Shown: positions 18,554-27,789, numbered from the stretch's first letter. The stretch is 64,000 bases of DNA from Thiomonas sp. X19 (GCF_900089495.1 NZ_LT605203.1:1948216-2012215), one strand, 5' to 3'. The notes: generated by a model from the letters alone, not told the origin. A program made the numbers and translations.

Positions 18554-18813
18554 GGTTATTGTCCTCGACGAAGTTCGAAAAGGACACGGTACAGGACGAC
18601 ACAACACAGGACTATTGATCCGGCACGAGTTAAACGGGAATGAGACATGCGCACCGTTGATGCTGAGCCTGTCGAAGCACGGCTCTTCGACAGGCTCAGA
18701 GCGAACGGACTCACGGATAAAGCTGGCCGGGTCAATAGTGTTAAATATGACAGCCCGTCACAAGGACTGTCCGCAGGAGAAGGCGATGAAGGGATGGCAA
18801 GAACACCAACTCC
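18554..18813. other. junction between the cluster and the IS21 remnant
   Basis: No gene is visible. The stretch contains the palindromic repeat listed separately and the left break of the istA remnant at about 18815. The expected luxR partner of luxI may have been lost here; nothing in any frame looks like a LuxR autoinducer-binding domain. Confidence 0.4.
18664..18698. repeat. REP-like palindrome
   Basis: TGAGCCTGTCGAAG, seven bases, then CTTCGACAGGCTCA form a perfect 14-bp inverted repeat followed by GAGCGAACGG. This motif is a common intergenic repeat in beta- and gammaproteobacteria. No second copy is apparent in the window. Confidence 0.65.
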
Positions 18814-19689
18814 ATGCACCGCTACGAGCCGCGAGCCAACGAGACGGTGGAGGACTTCGCCCGGCATGACGGCACCTCGGTGCTGCCGGCGCGCCCCTAT
18901 CGGCCGCAGGACAAGGCCAAGGTCGAGTCGGCGGTGCAGGTGGTCGAGCGCTGGATTCTGATGCGGCTGCGCCGCCAGCACTTCCATTGCATCGACGATG
19001 TCAACGAGGCCATCGAGCCCCTGCTCAAGCAGCTCAACGACAAGCCCTTCCAGAAGTTGCCCGGCAGCCGCGCCAGCAGCTTCGCAGCGCTCGACGCGCC
19101 GGCGCTGCAAGCGCTTCCAGCCCAGCCTTGGGAATGGGCAAGCTACAAGACGGTGCGGGTGCATATCGATCACCACGTCGAGATCGACGGCCACCGCTAC
19201 AGCGTGCCGCAGAACCTGGTCGGCCTGCAACTCGAAACCCGTATCACCGCGCACGGGGTTGAGCTGCTACACCGAGGCCAGCGGGTGGCTGCCCACGCCA
19301 GAAACGCGCATCGCGGCGGCTTCACAACCGTTCCCGACCATCTCTCTGCCGCGCACCGCGCCCACCTGGAATGGACCCCGCAGCGCCTGATCCACTGGGG
19401 CAACGGCATTGGCCCCATGACCAGCCACATCGTGCGCCGCCTGCTCAAAGAACGACGTCACCCCGAGCATGGCTACCGCGCCTGCCTGGGGCTGCTGTCG
19501 CTGGCGAAGAAGTACAGCAAGCCACGCCTGGAAGCTGCCTGCGTGATCGCCGCCGAGCTGGGCACGACCAGGTACAGCCATGTGCGCGACATCCTCGCCA
19601 ACGACCGCGACCGCCAGGCCGCGACCCAGGCGCCCGAATGGAACAGCCCGCAGCACGCGCATGTGCGCGGCCCCGACTACTACCAATGA
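18814..19689 (+). pseudogene. istA: IS21-family transposase IstA, 5' truncated
   Basis: The 291 codons match the C-terminal half of IstA: HRYEPRANETVEDFARH, then LPARPYRPQDKAKVESAVQ holding the final catalytic Glu of the DDE triad, and a basic C-terminal region. The N-terminal helix-turn-helix and the first two catalytic Asp residues are missing; upstream of about 18815 the similarity stops. The stop overlaps the istB start (ATGA), as usual in this family. Without its 5' half the element should not move by itself. Confidence 0.8.
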
Positions 19690-20465
19690 AACAGCAGGCA
19701 CCAACCCTGATGATCAACACCACGCTGGAGCAACTGCGCGATCTCAAGCTGCAGGGGATGGCCTTCGCACTGGAGGAGCAGCTCACCCAAGCCGGCATGG
19801 CCGGGATGAGCTTCGAAGAAAGGCTGACCTTGCTCGTCGAACGCGAGGTCCACCTGCGGCACGACAAACGCCGCGCCCGTCTGCTCAAGGAAGCACGCCT
19901 CAAGTACACCCAGGCCGCCATCGAGGACGTCGACACCCGTGCCGGGCGCGGCCTGGAACGCCGTGCCGTGATGAGCCTGGCATTGGGCGAGTGGATCAGC
20001 GCCGGACATGCCGTGTTCATCACAGGCCCGACCGGCGCGGGCAAATCCTGGCTGGCTTGCGCTCTGGCGCAGCACGCCTGCCGGCGCGGTCACTCGGCCT
20101 TCTATCAGCACGTGCCGCGCCTGGGTGAAGAACTACGCATCCGCCACGGCAACGGCACCTTCGGGAAATGGCTGATTCAGTTGGCCAAGACGGACGTGCT
20201 GCTGCTCGATGACTGGGGCATGAGCGCGATCGACAGCCAGACACGCGCCGACCTGCTGGAAATCATCGACGACCGCGCCGGCCAGCGCGCCACCATCATC
20301 ACCAGCCAACTGCCCATCGAGCACTGGCATGCCTGGATCGGTGACGTCACCATCGCCGACGCCATCCTCGACCGTCTCATGCAGCAGCACCACCGCTTCA
20401 CCCTGACCGGCGACTCGCTGCGCCAGGCCCAGAAACCGCCCAAAAAGGAGGCAAAACCCGACTGA
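19686..20465 (+). CDS. istB: IS21-family helper ATPase IstB
   Basis: A complete 259-residue AAA+ protein of DnaA/DnaC type. The Walker A loop is GPTGAGKSW and the Walker B motif is VLLLDDWG; the N-terminal helical region (TTLEQLRDLKLQGMAFALEEQ) is standard for IstB. It stimulates transposition by IstA through oligomerisation on target DNA. The true start is ATG 19686, overlapping the istA stop, although the frame is open further upstream. It is intact while its partner istA is truncated. Confidence 0.9.
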   Translation: MKQQAPTLMINTTLEQLRDLKLQGMAFALEEQLTQAGMAGMSFEERLTLLVEREVHLRHDKRRARLLKEARLKYTQAAIEDVDTRAGRGLERRAVMSLALGEWISAGHAVFITGPTGAGKSWLACALAQHACRRGHSAFYQHVPRLGEELRIRHGNGTFGKWLIQLAKTDVLLLDDWGMSAIDSQTRADLLEIIDDRAGQRATIITSQLPIEHWHAWIGDVTIADAILDRLMQQHHRFTLTGDSLRQAQKPPKKEAKPD

Positions 20466-20517
20466 TCGTGACCGACCAACCTAAACTGTGAGCGCGCAAC
20501 ACCTCATGCCGCACAAC

Positions 20518-20575
20518 CGGTCACGTTCGACCGGAATCGTCGGTCACGTTCGACCGGAATCGTCGGTCACGTTCG
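20518..20575. repeat. terminal tandem repeats of the IS21 element
   Basis: A 23-bp unit beginning CGGTCACGTTCGACCGG occurs twice in tandem (20518-20540 and 20541-20563) and a third, partial copy follows to 20575. Multiple terminal repeats that bind IstA are known from IS21 ends, so this is the right end of the element. Confidence 0.65.
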
Positions 20576-20949
20576 CCGAAATACGCACTGGACGGGTTTC
20601 ACGAGCGGTTCCCGCATCTGCATGTCGCTGTCGAAACGACCGATGTCCTGGTCGACTTGGAGCGAGAGGCGCGAGTCGACCTCTTCGAGGTGGTGAACCG
20701 GCAACTCGACCGTCATGGCTACATTGCGCGTGGCGGGCAGATGATCGACGTTAGCATCGTGCCGGTGCCGAAGCGGACGCTGAACAAGGACGAGAAGGCC
20801 ATTGTTCAGCAGGACGTGATGCCGGCCGAGTGGTCGCCTGCGAAGCGCCGGCAGAAGGACGTTCAAGCGCGCTGGACCAAGAAGCATGGCAAGAGCTACT
20901 TTGGCTACAAGCTCTGCAGCAGTTCGCTGGCGCCGCGATGCGCTGGGTG
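20576..20949 (+). pseudogene. IS5-type transposase fragment
   Basis: Starting near a TTG at 20657 the frame encodes FEVVNRQLDRHGYIARGGQM, IDVSIVPVPKRTLNKDEK and TKKHGKSYFGYKL, the central part of IS5-family transposases around the first catalytic Asp (MIDVSIV). Both ends are missing. Homology stops after YKL at about 20914, giving a meaningless tail. 20950-21009 holds nothing recognisable. Confidence 0.6.
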
Positions 20950-21009
20950 AGGACCTGACATTTGAGCACGAGAAGACCGGGTTCGACATCCCCCATTTCC
21001 CCCCTCCCG

Positions 21010-21026
21010 ATTAAGGCCAAGCCCCG
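21010..21026 (+). promoter_or_regulatory. shared leader box, copy 1 (before the primase gene)
   Basis: ATTAAGGCCAAGCCCCG lies 37 bp before the primase ATG. It differs at two positions from a 17-mer upstream of trbF (38440-38456), and the core ATTAAGG recurs upstream of trbC at 32814. Each copy follows a pyrimidine-rich stretch containing TTTCC. Possibly an operator or RNA element common to the transfer genes. Confidence 0.4.
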
Positions 21027-21062
21027 GACTCTCTGCGGCGCAGCCTTGAAGGAGGGAAGGTC

Positions 21063-22759
21063 GTGGACCCAGCGCCCGCACCCCATCAGCAGTTCCTGGG
21101 CTTCGCCCGTTTGCAGGACGTGATCATCGATCCCGATCGGCTCGCCGCCGACGGGCAGATCCACCGCGCCGACGTCGGCGACACGCCATCCGGCAAGAAC
21201 GACGCCGGCTACCTGCTGCGCCCGGACGGCAGCGGCTGGGTCATCAACTTCAAGGCGGATGGCCAACCCATCCCCTTCCAGCCGGAGCTGGCTCGCCCAC
21301 TCACCCCCGCAGAACAGGCACAGCTCGAAACCCAACGCCAAGCCTGGTGCCAGCAGCAAGTCGAGCGCCAGGCCGCCGCCATCCAAGACGCCCTGGCGCG
21401 CTGGGAGGCCGCCCACCCACCGCAAGACTTCCCCTATCTGCAGCAACCCCAGCTCGATCCCGCCGGCCTGCGTCAGGGCAGGGCGCAGTTGCTGGTCCCC
21501 ATGTTGGCCGTCGATGCCGCGGGCGAGCCTGCGTGGGTCGGTGCCCAGCGCATCAACTGGGCGGCTCCCGGCCAGTCCCCCGACAAGCGCTTCGTCGTGG
21601 CACCCCCACTCGAGGCGCCTTTGCCGTCATCCCGATCGACGGCGCCGACGTCGAAGCCCCCCTGCGGGCTTATGAGACAGCGTGCAAGGCCGACCATGTG
21701 GTGATCTGCGAGGGCATCGGCACCGCGCTGGCCATCCATCAGGCCACCGGCCTACCCGTGATCGCCGCCCTGTCGGCCCAGAACCTGCCCGAGGTCGCAC
21801 GCCGTCTGCACGGCAAGCTGCAAGGCCACCCCGTGCTCTACGCCGACCACGATGGCGCCAACACCCATCACAAGGGACAGACCGATGCCGTGCGCGCCGC
21901 CCGCATCCTGGGCAGCGCCCGCACCCGCATTGCCCTGCCGCTCCATCCCCATGGCCCCACCCCGCCCGGCTACGACGCCCGTGACCAGTTGCGCGACGGC
22001 GGCGTCGAGGCCATTCGCCGCACGCTGGCCGCCACCCTGACGCCGCGGCAGCTCGAGCGCAGACTCCCGCCAGCAGTGATCCTCTCCACCCAACCCAGCC
22101 CGGCCTCTGCACCCGTTGCGCCAAAGGCCAATCCCGCGCCAGTTCCATCCATGCCCCGCCAGGAGCCTCCCATGCCGCAATCCGCCATTGCCGAACCTGA
22201 AGTGCCAACGCAGCCCACCGCTCTTGAAACCACAGACCCCTTCAAGGCCTTGAACGATGCTGCCGAGGACCTCGAACGCGAGGCGCAGCCGCCGGATGGC
22301 CCCGCTGGCGAGCGCTACGCCATCGACCAGGACCACATGGCCGCCGAAGCCATCCTGGCCCACCTCTCGCCCGAGGCCGAGCGAGCGCTTGCAGCGGCAA
22401 CGCTCGGCGAGCCGCTGACCCCCGCGCAGCGCTTGTTGCTCAACGACGGCCGGCACCGCGACCTGATCGACGACACGGACCAGCCGACTCCGCTGGGACA
22501 GCTCGCCCATCGCAGCCTGCAGGCCAAGGTCGAGGAGGAGCGCGCGCAGTTGCAGCAGCAACTGCGCACCCGCAACATCGACGCGGTGCTCGGCAAGCCA
22601 CAGCGCCAGACCGTCAAGCAAGAGCGAGCCCAGGAGCAAGCCCAGGAACAGGGCGACTCCAGGATCCTGGAGTCTCGACCCACCTCCGTCCTGCCCCTGC
22701 TCGACCTCAGTCCCCTGCCGATGATCGCCACCGCGCATGCCGTCGGCATGGGGCACTGA
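21063..22759 (+). pseudogene. TraC-like DNA primase with Toprim domain, frameshifted
   Basis: Two overlapping frames make one gene. Frame 1 from ATG 21063 covers about 185 residues (FLGFARLQDVIIDPDRLAAD to NWAAPGQSPDKRFVVAP); the sequence then continues in the next frame from about 21610 (RGAFAVIPIDGADVEAP) to the stop at 22759. The second part holds a Toprim domain: glutamate in VVICEGIGTALA and the DxD pair in YADHDGANTHHKG. The break lies in a C-rich run near 21605. Such primases make primers in the recipient after conjugation. The C-terminal region is long, Pro/Gln-rich, and ends with LPLLDLSPLP plus a short tail. A sequencing error or programmed slippage is possible. Confidence 0.65.
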
Positions 22760-22782
22760 GCCACCCACCCAAGGAATCTTCG

Positions 22783-23067
22783 ATGAAGACCCACCACGAC
22801 CTGACGAAGCGCCAAGCTGCGAACCCCGAAGCCTCGACCCCCGAAGCCTCGACCCCCCAAGCCTCGACCCCCGAAGCCTCGACCCCCCAAGCCTCGACCC
22901 CCCAAGCCTCGACCCCCCAAGCCTCGACCCCCCACACCATGCCGTCTGCCATCCAGTCCGACGTCTTCGTCGAATGCCAAGCCCCGACCCGTGCCGAAGC
23001 CGAGCAGGCGTTCGGCGCCGTGTTCGAACTTGCCGATCCCGCTGAACCGAAGCCCCACCATGGCTGA
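22783..23067 (+). CDS. small protein with EASTP/QASTP repeats
   Basis: Ninety-four residues, not recognised. Residues about 14-50 consist of a five-residue repeat alternating EASTP and QASTP, encoded by 15-bp tandem units; the last 40 residues (SAIQSDVFVECQAPTRAEAE) look ordered and acidic. The stop overlaps the ArdC-like start by eight bases, so the two are likely translated together. The repeats could vary in number by slippage. Whether the repeat region is translated in nature is uncertain, but the in-frame 15-bp period speaks for coding. Confidence 0.45.
   Translation: MKTHHDLTKRQAANPEASTPEASTPQASTPEASTPQASTPQASTPQASTPHTMPSAIQSDVFVECQAPTRAEAEQAFGAVFELADPAEPKPHHG
22831..22935 (+). repeat. 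15-bp tandem repeat, seven copies
   Basis: Units of GCCTCGACCCCCSAA (S is C or G) begin at 22831, 22846, 22861, 22876, 22891, 22906 and 22921. The first and third end in GAA (Glu), as does the residue before them; the rest end in CAA except for the last, which ends in CAC. Because the unit is a multiple of three, changes in copy number would keep the reading frame. Confidence 0.9.
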
Positions 23068-25081
23068 AACCCAGCAAGTGCAGCCGACCCCAGAACCCAG
23101 GGGCAAGCAAGCTACCCCGACCCCCAAGCCCCAGCGCCAGGAGCGCGACCTGCGCCAGGAGATCACCGACCGCATGGTGGCCGCGCTGGAGCAAGGCCAG
23201 ATTCCCTGGGACCGGCCCTGGCAGGAGTTGGAGCATGGACTGCCGCGCAACATGGTCAGCGACCGCGCCTACCACGGCGGCAACCGCATGATCCTGCTGT
23301 TGACCCAGATGGAGCGCGGCTATGCCGATCCCCGCTACGGCACCGTCAAGCAGGTCAACGATCTCGGAGGGCGGGTCGCCAAGGGCGAGAAGGGCATCCC
23401 GATCGAACTCTGGAAGGACCAGCCCTTCTGGGAGCGGCGGGATGTCGAGATCAGCCTGAACCGCATGCGGGTGAAGGTGTTCGACGAAGCCCAAGGCCGG
23501 GTGCAGATCGGCGTGCCCACCGACAAGGCGTCCACCAGGACCGTCAAGCCTGGCGATCTGACGGTGCGCCACAAGGGCCAGGAGCTGAGCTGGGGCGCTG
23601 CTCACCAGCAACTCGACACCGTGGTCGGGCGGGTCTACACCGTGTTCAACGCCGAACAGTGCACCGGACTCGAGATCGCGCCGCTGAAGGTGCCGGAGAA
23701 CAAGGTCCAAGCCGTCGACCGTGCCGAGCAGCTGATGCAGGCCATGCGCGACGATGGCCTGCGCTTCGCCACGCATCCGCAACATGCCTTCTACTCGCCC
23801 AGGCGCGACGAAGTCTCCCTGCCTCCGCGCGAGCGTTTCAAGTCGGCCGAGGGTTATTACGGCACCGCCTTGCACGAGATCGGCCACGCCACGGGCGCCC
23901 AGCCGCGCTTGAACCGCGAGGGCATCACCGGCGGCCACCGCTTCGGCTCCGAAGCCTATGCCAAGGAAGAACTGCGCGCCGAGCTGTTCAGCACCTTCAT
24001 GGCGGCCGAGACCGGCATCCCCCATGACGAGGAGCAGCACAAGGCCTATATCCAGTCCTGGGCCAAGGTGCTCCAGCACGACAAGCACGAGATCTTCCGC
24101 GCTGCGGCCGAGGCCGGCAAAGCGGTGGACTACGTCCTGGGCAAGGAACGCGCGCTGCAGCTGGCACAGACCCGGGACGTCCAGGCCGCGATGGACAAGG
24201 CGCAGGCCCAGCCAGCGCATGCGATGACCTTTGCCGCATTCTCCGCCGCCGCGACGGTGGAAGCACTGCACAACCATGGCCGGCAGTGGGAAGTGCTCCT
24301 GGGTGAGCAGTCCTTGGGTTTCGCCGATGGACCGACCCCCAAAGGGGCGCTGCGCCAGGTGCACCGGCGCGAGGTCAACAACGCCCTCTACGGCAGCCAG
24401 CCCGATGCGCCGGACTTCCTGCGCACGTCCATGCCACCTGCCGAGGTCCTGGCCGAATACCCCGACCTGCAGCAGCAGTGGGCCGCGGTCATCGCGCTGC
24501 ATCAGCCCATGGATCACGTGGATCAAGTCCAGAAGCATCAGATCGAGAAGCCTGCGACGCAGGACCCAGCGTCGATGGCGTCGGAACCCAACCCATCCTC
24601 CCAACCCGCCCGCTCCATGTTCTGGCGCAAGGTCGGCAATGTCGAGGACGTCTGCGACGGCGTGATCAACCTGCCGGGGGCCGGACCGCAGGGTGTCCAG
24701 GCGGTGAAGGTGATCGATGCCCAAGCGCTGTCCGCCGCGGCCTACGACCAGTTCACCGCCGACTTCTTCGCTTGTCAGCCGTGGTTGGCCGGCAAGGGCG
24801 GCGTTGAGGAGGTGGAGGGTGGTGCCCCGTTGACCCATGTGGTCGAGGTCACGGCCCCGCAGCGTCAGACCCTGCACATCGATCCCAGTGGGCACGACGA
24901 TGCCTGCTATGTCGGCATCCCCGAGGCCGACGTGCCGCGGGTGATGGCCAGTAGGTCGTTCGTCGTGCTCGGCCCTGCTCAGGAGATGACTGGGCCCGAG
25001 ACCCATCCCGCCCCCCACCTGCCACTGCTCGACCTCTCGCCGCTGCCGACGCGTGACGCTGAGTTGGAGCGGAGCCGCTGA
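23060..25081 (+). CDS. ArdC-like antirestriction protein with zincin domain
   Basis: From ATG 23060 the protein has 673 residues. Residues about 30-160 are the ArdC N-terminal single-strand-DNA-binding domain (RQEITDRMVAALEQGQIPW). A metallopeptidase-type domain follows with the zinc motif HEIGH at 272-276 and ELFSTFMAAETG after it. The C-terminal 350 residues are not recognised, include AVDYVLGKERALQLAQ, and end with LPLLDLSPLP near residue 660. ArdC of plasmid pSa protects incoming DNA from restriction and is related to the transported part of RP4 TraC. It overlaps the repeat protein and precedes traG by 41 bp. Confidence 0.8.
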   Translation: MAETQQVQPTPEPRGKQATPTPKPQRQERDLRQEITDRMVAALEQGQIPWDRPWQELEHGLPRNMVSDRAYHGGNRMILLLTQMERGYADPRYGTVKQVNDLGGRVAKGEKGIPIELWKDQPFWERRDVEISLNRMRVKVFDEAQGRVQIGVPTDKASTRTVKPGDLTVRHKGQELSWGAAHQQLDTVVGRVYTVFNAEQCTGLEIAPLKVPENKVQAVDRAEQLMQAMRDDGLRFATHPQHAFYSPRRDEVSLPPRERFKSAEGYYGTALHEIGHATGAQPRLNREGITGGHRFGSEAYAKEELRAELFSTFMAAETGIPHDEEQHKAYIQSWAKVLQHDKHEIFRAAAEAGKAVDYVLGKERALQLAQTRDVQAAMDKAQAQPAHAMTFAAFSAAATVEALHNHGRQWEVLLGEQSLGFADGPTPKGALRQVHRREVNNALYGSQPDAPDFLRTSMPPAEVLAEYPDLQQQWAAVIALHQPMDHVDQVQKHQIEKPATQDPASMASEPNPSSQPARSMFWRKVGNVEDVCDGVINLPGAGPQGVQAVKVIDAQALSAAAYDQFTADFFACQPWLAGKGGVEEVEGGAPLTHVVEVTAPQRQTLHIDPSGHDDACYVGIPEADVPRVMASRSFVVLGPAQEMTGPETHPAPHLPLLDLSPLPTRDAELERSR

Positions 25082-25122
25082 TTTCCGTCCATCCCATCCA
25101 TTCCACGCATCCCACGCATTCC

Positions 25123-27099
25123 ATGCACACCGCAGCCGACGCCCTGGTGCACATCCCCAAGGCGCAGAAGGACATCACCCGCTTCGTCTGGGTGGGGCTG
25201 GGACTGTTCACCCTGCTCGTGTTGCTGTCGTGCTGGGCGGCGACGGAGTATGCCGCCTGGGCGCTGGGGTTCAGCGCAGCGCTGGGCCAACCCCTGCTGC
25301 CACCTTTCCTCTACTCCCCCTTCGATATCCTGGTCTGGACCTGGCGTTTCAACCGCAGCGCCTACGGCCTGGCCGTGATGACGATCTTCGAGCGCGCCCA
25401 TCTGATCATGGGCGTGGGCGGATTCTTCGCCCTGGTGCTGCCGGTGGGTCTGGCCTACCGGCGCACGCGCAAGGCGGATGCCGAGCGCAACGACCTGCAT
25501 GGTTCGGCGCATTGGGCAGCAGGGGACGAAGTGGCCGCCGCCGGCATCCTGGCCGACGCCAGCAACCAGGGCGGCGTGCTGTTCGGCGCTTGGGACCATG
25601 GGGGTCGGGTGCGCTATCTGCGCCACAAGGGCCCCGAGCACATGATGGTGTTCGCTCCCACACGTTCGGGTAAAGGCGTGGGCGTGGTGATCCCGACCCT
25701 GCTGTCCTGGGATGACTCGGTGCTGGTGCACGACATCAAGGGCGAGAACTGGCATCTGACCAGCGGCTATCGGCAGCAGGTGCTGGGCCAGCGGGTGCTC
25801 AAGTTCGACCCGACCTGTTCCGACTCGGCCCGTTTCAACCCGCTGCAAGAAATCCGCATGGACGGCAACCTGGTCAAGGACGTGCAGAACATCGCCACCA
25901 TGATCGTCGACCCCGACGGCAAGGGTCTGAACGACCACTGGGCCAAGACCGGCTTCGACCTGATGACGGGGGTGCTGCTGTTCGTGCTGCTGCACTGGGA
26001 GCCAGGCCATCCCTTACGTTGTCTGCACACGGTGCAGTCCATCCTGTCGGACGGCGGCCCGGTGCGCGAGATCGCCGAGCGCGCCACCCGGGAGCAGGCC
26101 GACAAGCACCCGACCCCAGGCAAGGACGGCAAGCCCCAGCCCGCGGCTACCGGCTTCAAGGCGGTGATGCATTACCTCAAGGACCTGGCCCTGGCGAGTT
26201 GCCAGTCCGGGCAACTCCTGGACCGTGCTCCCCCCATTCCCATGCTGATGGATCAACGGCCCGGCTGGGAGGTGGTGGCCCAGGCCTGCCAGTCCTATCT
26301 GAACAAGGCCGACAACGAAGCCTCCGGGGTGTTGTCCACCGCGCTGTCCTTCCTGTCGCTGTACCGCGATCCCCTGGTGGCCGACAACACCCGCTTCTCC
26401 GACTTCACCCTGGAAAGCCTGATGGGCGGCAGGGATGCCCAGCATCCGGGGCCGAAGACCTCTCTCTACCTGGTGGTCCCGCCCAGCGACAAGGACCGGC
26501 TCAAGCCGCTGCTGCGTCTGGTGATCAACCAGGTCACCCGACGCCTGACCGAGGGCATGGACTTCAACGCCGACGGCTCGGGCAAGAGCTTGTATCCCCA
26601 CCGCCTGCTGCTCGTGCTCGACGAGTTCCCCAGTCTGGGCAAGCTCGACGTGTTCCAGGAGGCCCTGGCCTTCATCGCCGGTTACGGCCTGAAGGCCTTG
26701 CTGATCGTGCAGGACCTGAGCCAGCTCTACGCCGCCTACGGCAAGGACGAGTCCATCCTCGGCAACTGCCACATCCGGGTGGCCTACGCCCCCAACAAGG
26801 TGGAGACGGCCGAGCTGCTGTCCAAGATGGTGGGCCAAGCCACCGTCAGTCACACCCAGCGCCAATACTCCGGAAACCGGCTGGCGGTGGTGCTGCAGAA
26901 CGTCAACACCAATGAGCAGATCGTGCAGCGGCCGCTCCTGACCCCCGACGAGTGCATGCGTCTGCCGCCGGACGATGAACTGGTGTTCGTCGCCGGGCAT
27001 GCGCCGGTGTACTGCCAGAAGATCAAGTATTACCGGGACGCGGCGCTGGCCGAGCGCATCAAACTGGGGCCGGCGCGTGCAACCGGCAGAGGGGTATGA
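25123..27099 (+). CDS. traG: type IV coupling protein TraG/VirD4
   Basis: A 658-residue inner-membrane ATPase that links the DNA-relaxase complex to the secretion channel. Two N-terminal membrane segments (about residues 20-45 and 95-112) precede Walker A, APTRSGKGVG, at about 178-187, and Walker B with LLLVLDEFPSLG near 493-504. The C-terminal part includes the conserved region HIRVAYAPNKVETAE. The leader before ATG 25123 is C-rich, nearly free of G and has no Shine-Dalgarno sequence. In Tn4371-type elements traG stands directly before trbB; here a 5.8-kb accessory block intervenes. Confidence 0.92.
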   Translation: MHTAADALVHIPKAQKDITRFVWVGLGLFTLLVLLSCWAATEYAAWALGFSAALGQPLLPPFLYSPFDILVWTWRFNRSAYGLAVMTIFERAHLIMGVGGFFALVLPVGLAYRRTRKADAERNDLHGSAHWAAGDEVAAAGILADASNQGGVLFGAWDHGGRVRYLRHKGPEHMMVFAPTRSGKGVGVVIPTLLSWDDSVLVHDIKGENWHLTSGYRQQVLGQRVLKFDPTCSDSARFNPLQEIRMDGNLVKDVQNIATMIVDPDGKGLNDHWAKTGFDLMTGVLLFVLLHWEPGHPLRCLHTVQSILSDGGPVREIAERATREQADKHPTPGKDGKPQPAATGFKAVMHYLKDLALASCQSGQLLDRAPPIPMLMDQRPGWEVVAQACQSYLNKADNEASGVLSTALSFLSLYRDPLVADNTRFSDFTLESLMGGRDAQHPGPKTSLYLVVPPSDKDRLKPLLRLVINQVTRRLTEGMDFNADGSGKSLYPHRLLLVLDEFPSLGKLDVFQEALAFIAGYGLKALLIVQDLSQLYAAYGKDESILGNCHIRVAYAPNKVETAELLSKMVGQATVSHTQRQYSGNRLAVVLQNVNTNEQIVQRPLLTPDECMRLPPDDELVFVAGHAPVYCQKIKYYRDAALAERIKLGPARATGRGV

Positions 27100-27149
27100 G
27101 GCAGAGGGGCTTGAGGCAGAAGGGGATGATTCAGGCCGGGTTGCGGGAA

Positions 27150-27518
27150 TCAGGGCTGGAGCTCATTGAGCGTCACGCCCAGTGCAGCTGCGAGGGCTTT
27201 GAGGGTTCTGGCCACTCCGATCCGCTTGCCTGTCTCGATCTGGCTGAGATAGGCCTTGCTGATGCCGGCCTTCTCGGCCAAAGCGTCTTGGGTGAATCCG
27301 CGGTATTCGCGCCAGGCCTTGACAGGATGGGTACCGTCCAGGATGGCATGCGCGACCGCGCCCGGCACTCGAAACCCATCGTCGGCAGCTTTCACGGCAT
27401 CGAACAGGGCAACGTCATCCAGGCTCTCGGCGGCACGCATGAGCCGCGCAAACAACTCCATCGGAACCACGGCGTATTCCCGCTTCCCGTTGCGTTCGAT
27501 GAATTGAATCGTGCTCAT
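27150..27518 (-). CDS. HTH antitoxin of a type II toxin-antitoxin pair
   Basis: A 122-residue protein. The N-terminal 60 residues form a toxin-binding region (FIERNGKREYAVVPMELFARL), and the C-terminal part is a Cro/C1-type helix-turn-helix (REYRGFTQDALAEKAGISKA, YLSQIETGKRIG). It should neutralise the adjacent toxin and repress the pair. It follows the toxin gene with an ATGA overlap, the toxin-first order of HigBA-type modules. The pair is on the minus strand between traG and traF and probably stabilises the element. Confidence 0.88.
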   Translation of the reverse strand: MSTIQFIERNGKREYAVVPMELFARLMRAAESLDDVALFDAVKAADDGFRVPGAVAHAILDGTHPVKAWREYRGFTQDALAEKAGISKAYLSQIETGKRIGVARTLKALAAALGVTLNELQP

Positions 27519-27772
27519 GGGTATGCACCTCCTCGTGGGGCAACCGCCAGGATCATCACCACCAGGCGGTCGTCATGAATCTCGTCGATCACGCGCCAAT
27601 CGCCGACGCGCAACCGGTAGCCAGGGCGCCCCTGCAGCTTCTTCACGTTGTTGTTCGGTCCGTGGGGCGCAGCTGCCAACTGCTCGATCTTGTCGCGCAC
27701 CGTCGTCGCCAGATTGCGCGGCATGGCCTTGAGGCTCTTGAACGCCTCGCGGCTGTATTCGATCGAGAACAT
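27515..27772 (-). CDS. RelE/ParE-superfamily toxin
   Basis: Eighty-five residues with the RelE fold pattern: MFSIEYSREAFKSLKAMP, then KLQGRPGYRLRVGDWRVI with the basic catalytic strand, and VVMILAVAPRGGAYP. Such toxins cleave ribosome-bound mRNA or act on gyrase. It is first in its operon with the antitoxin. Only 17 bp separate its start from the upstream-most traF ATG on the other strand, so the two promoters must overlap the coding regions. Confidence 0.88.
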   Translation of the reverse strand: MFSIEYSREAFKSLKAMPRNLATTVRDKIEQLAAAPHGPNNNVKKLQGRPGYRLRVGDWRVIDEIHDDRLVVMILAVAPRGGAYP

Positions 27773-27789
27773 GAGGTAATGTTAGCGAA

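Noticed and set aside
18664..18698. Candidate terminator after the istA junction
   Set aside because: The palindrome is the known dispersed TGAGCCTGTCGAAG repeat, has no T-run, and is not just after a gene end.
22831..22935. Possible CRISPR-like array
   Set aside because: Units of 15 bp are directly adjacent with no spacers and lie in a reading frame.
21752..25018. 1088-codon open frame on the minus strand opposite the primase and ArdC-like genes
   Set aside because: It is a shadow of the GC-rich codon pattern of the plus-strand genes; it is His/Gly/Leu-rich, without domains, signals or a ribosome binding site, and spans two real genes.
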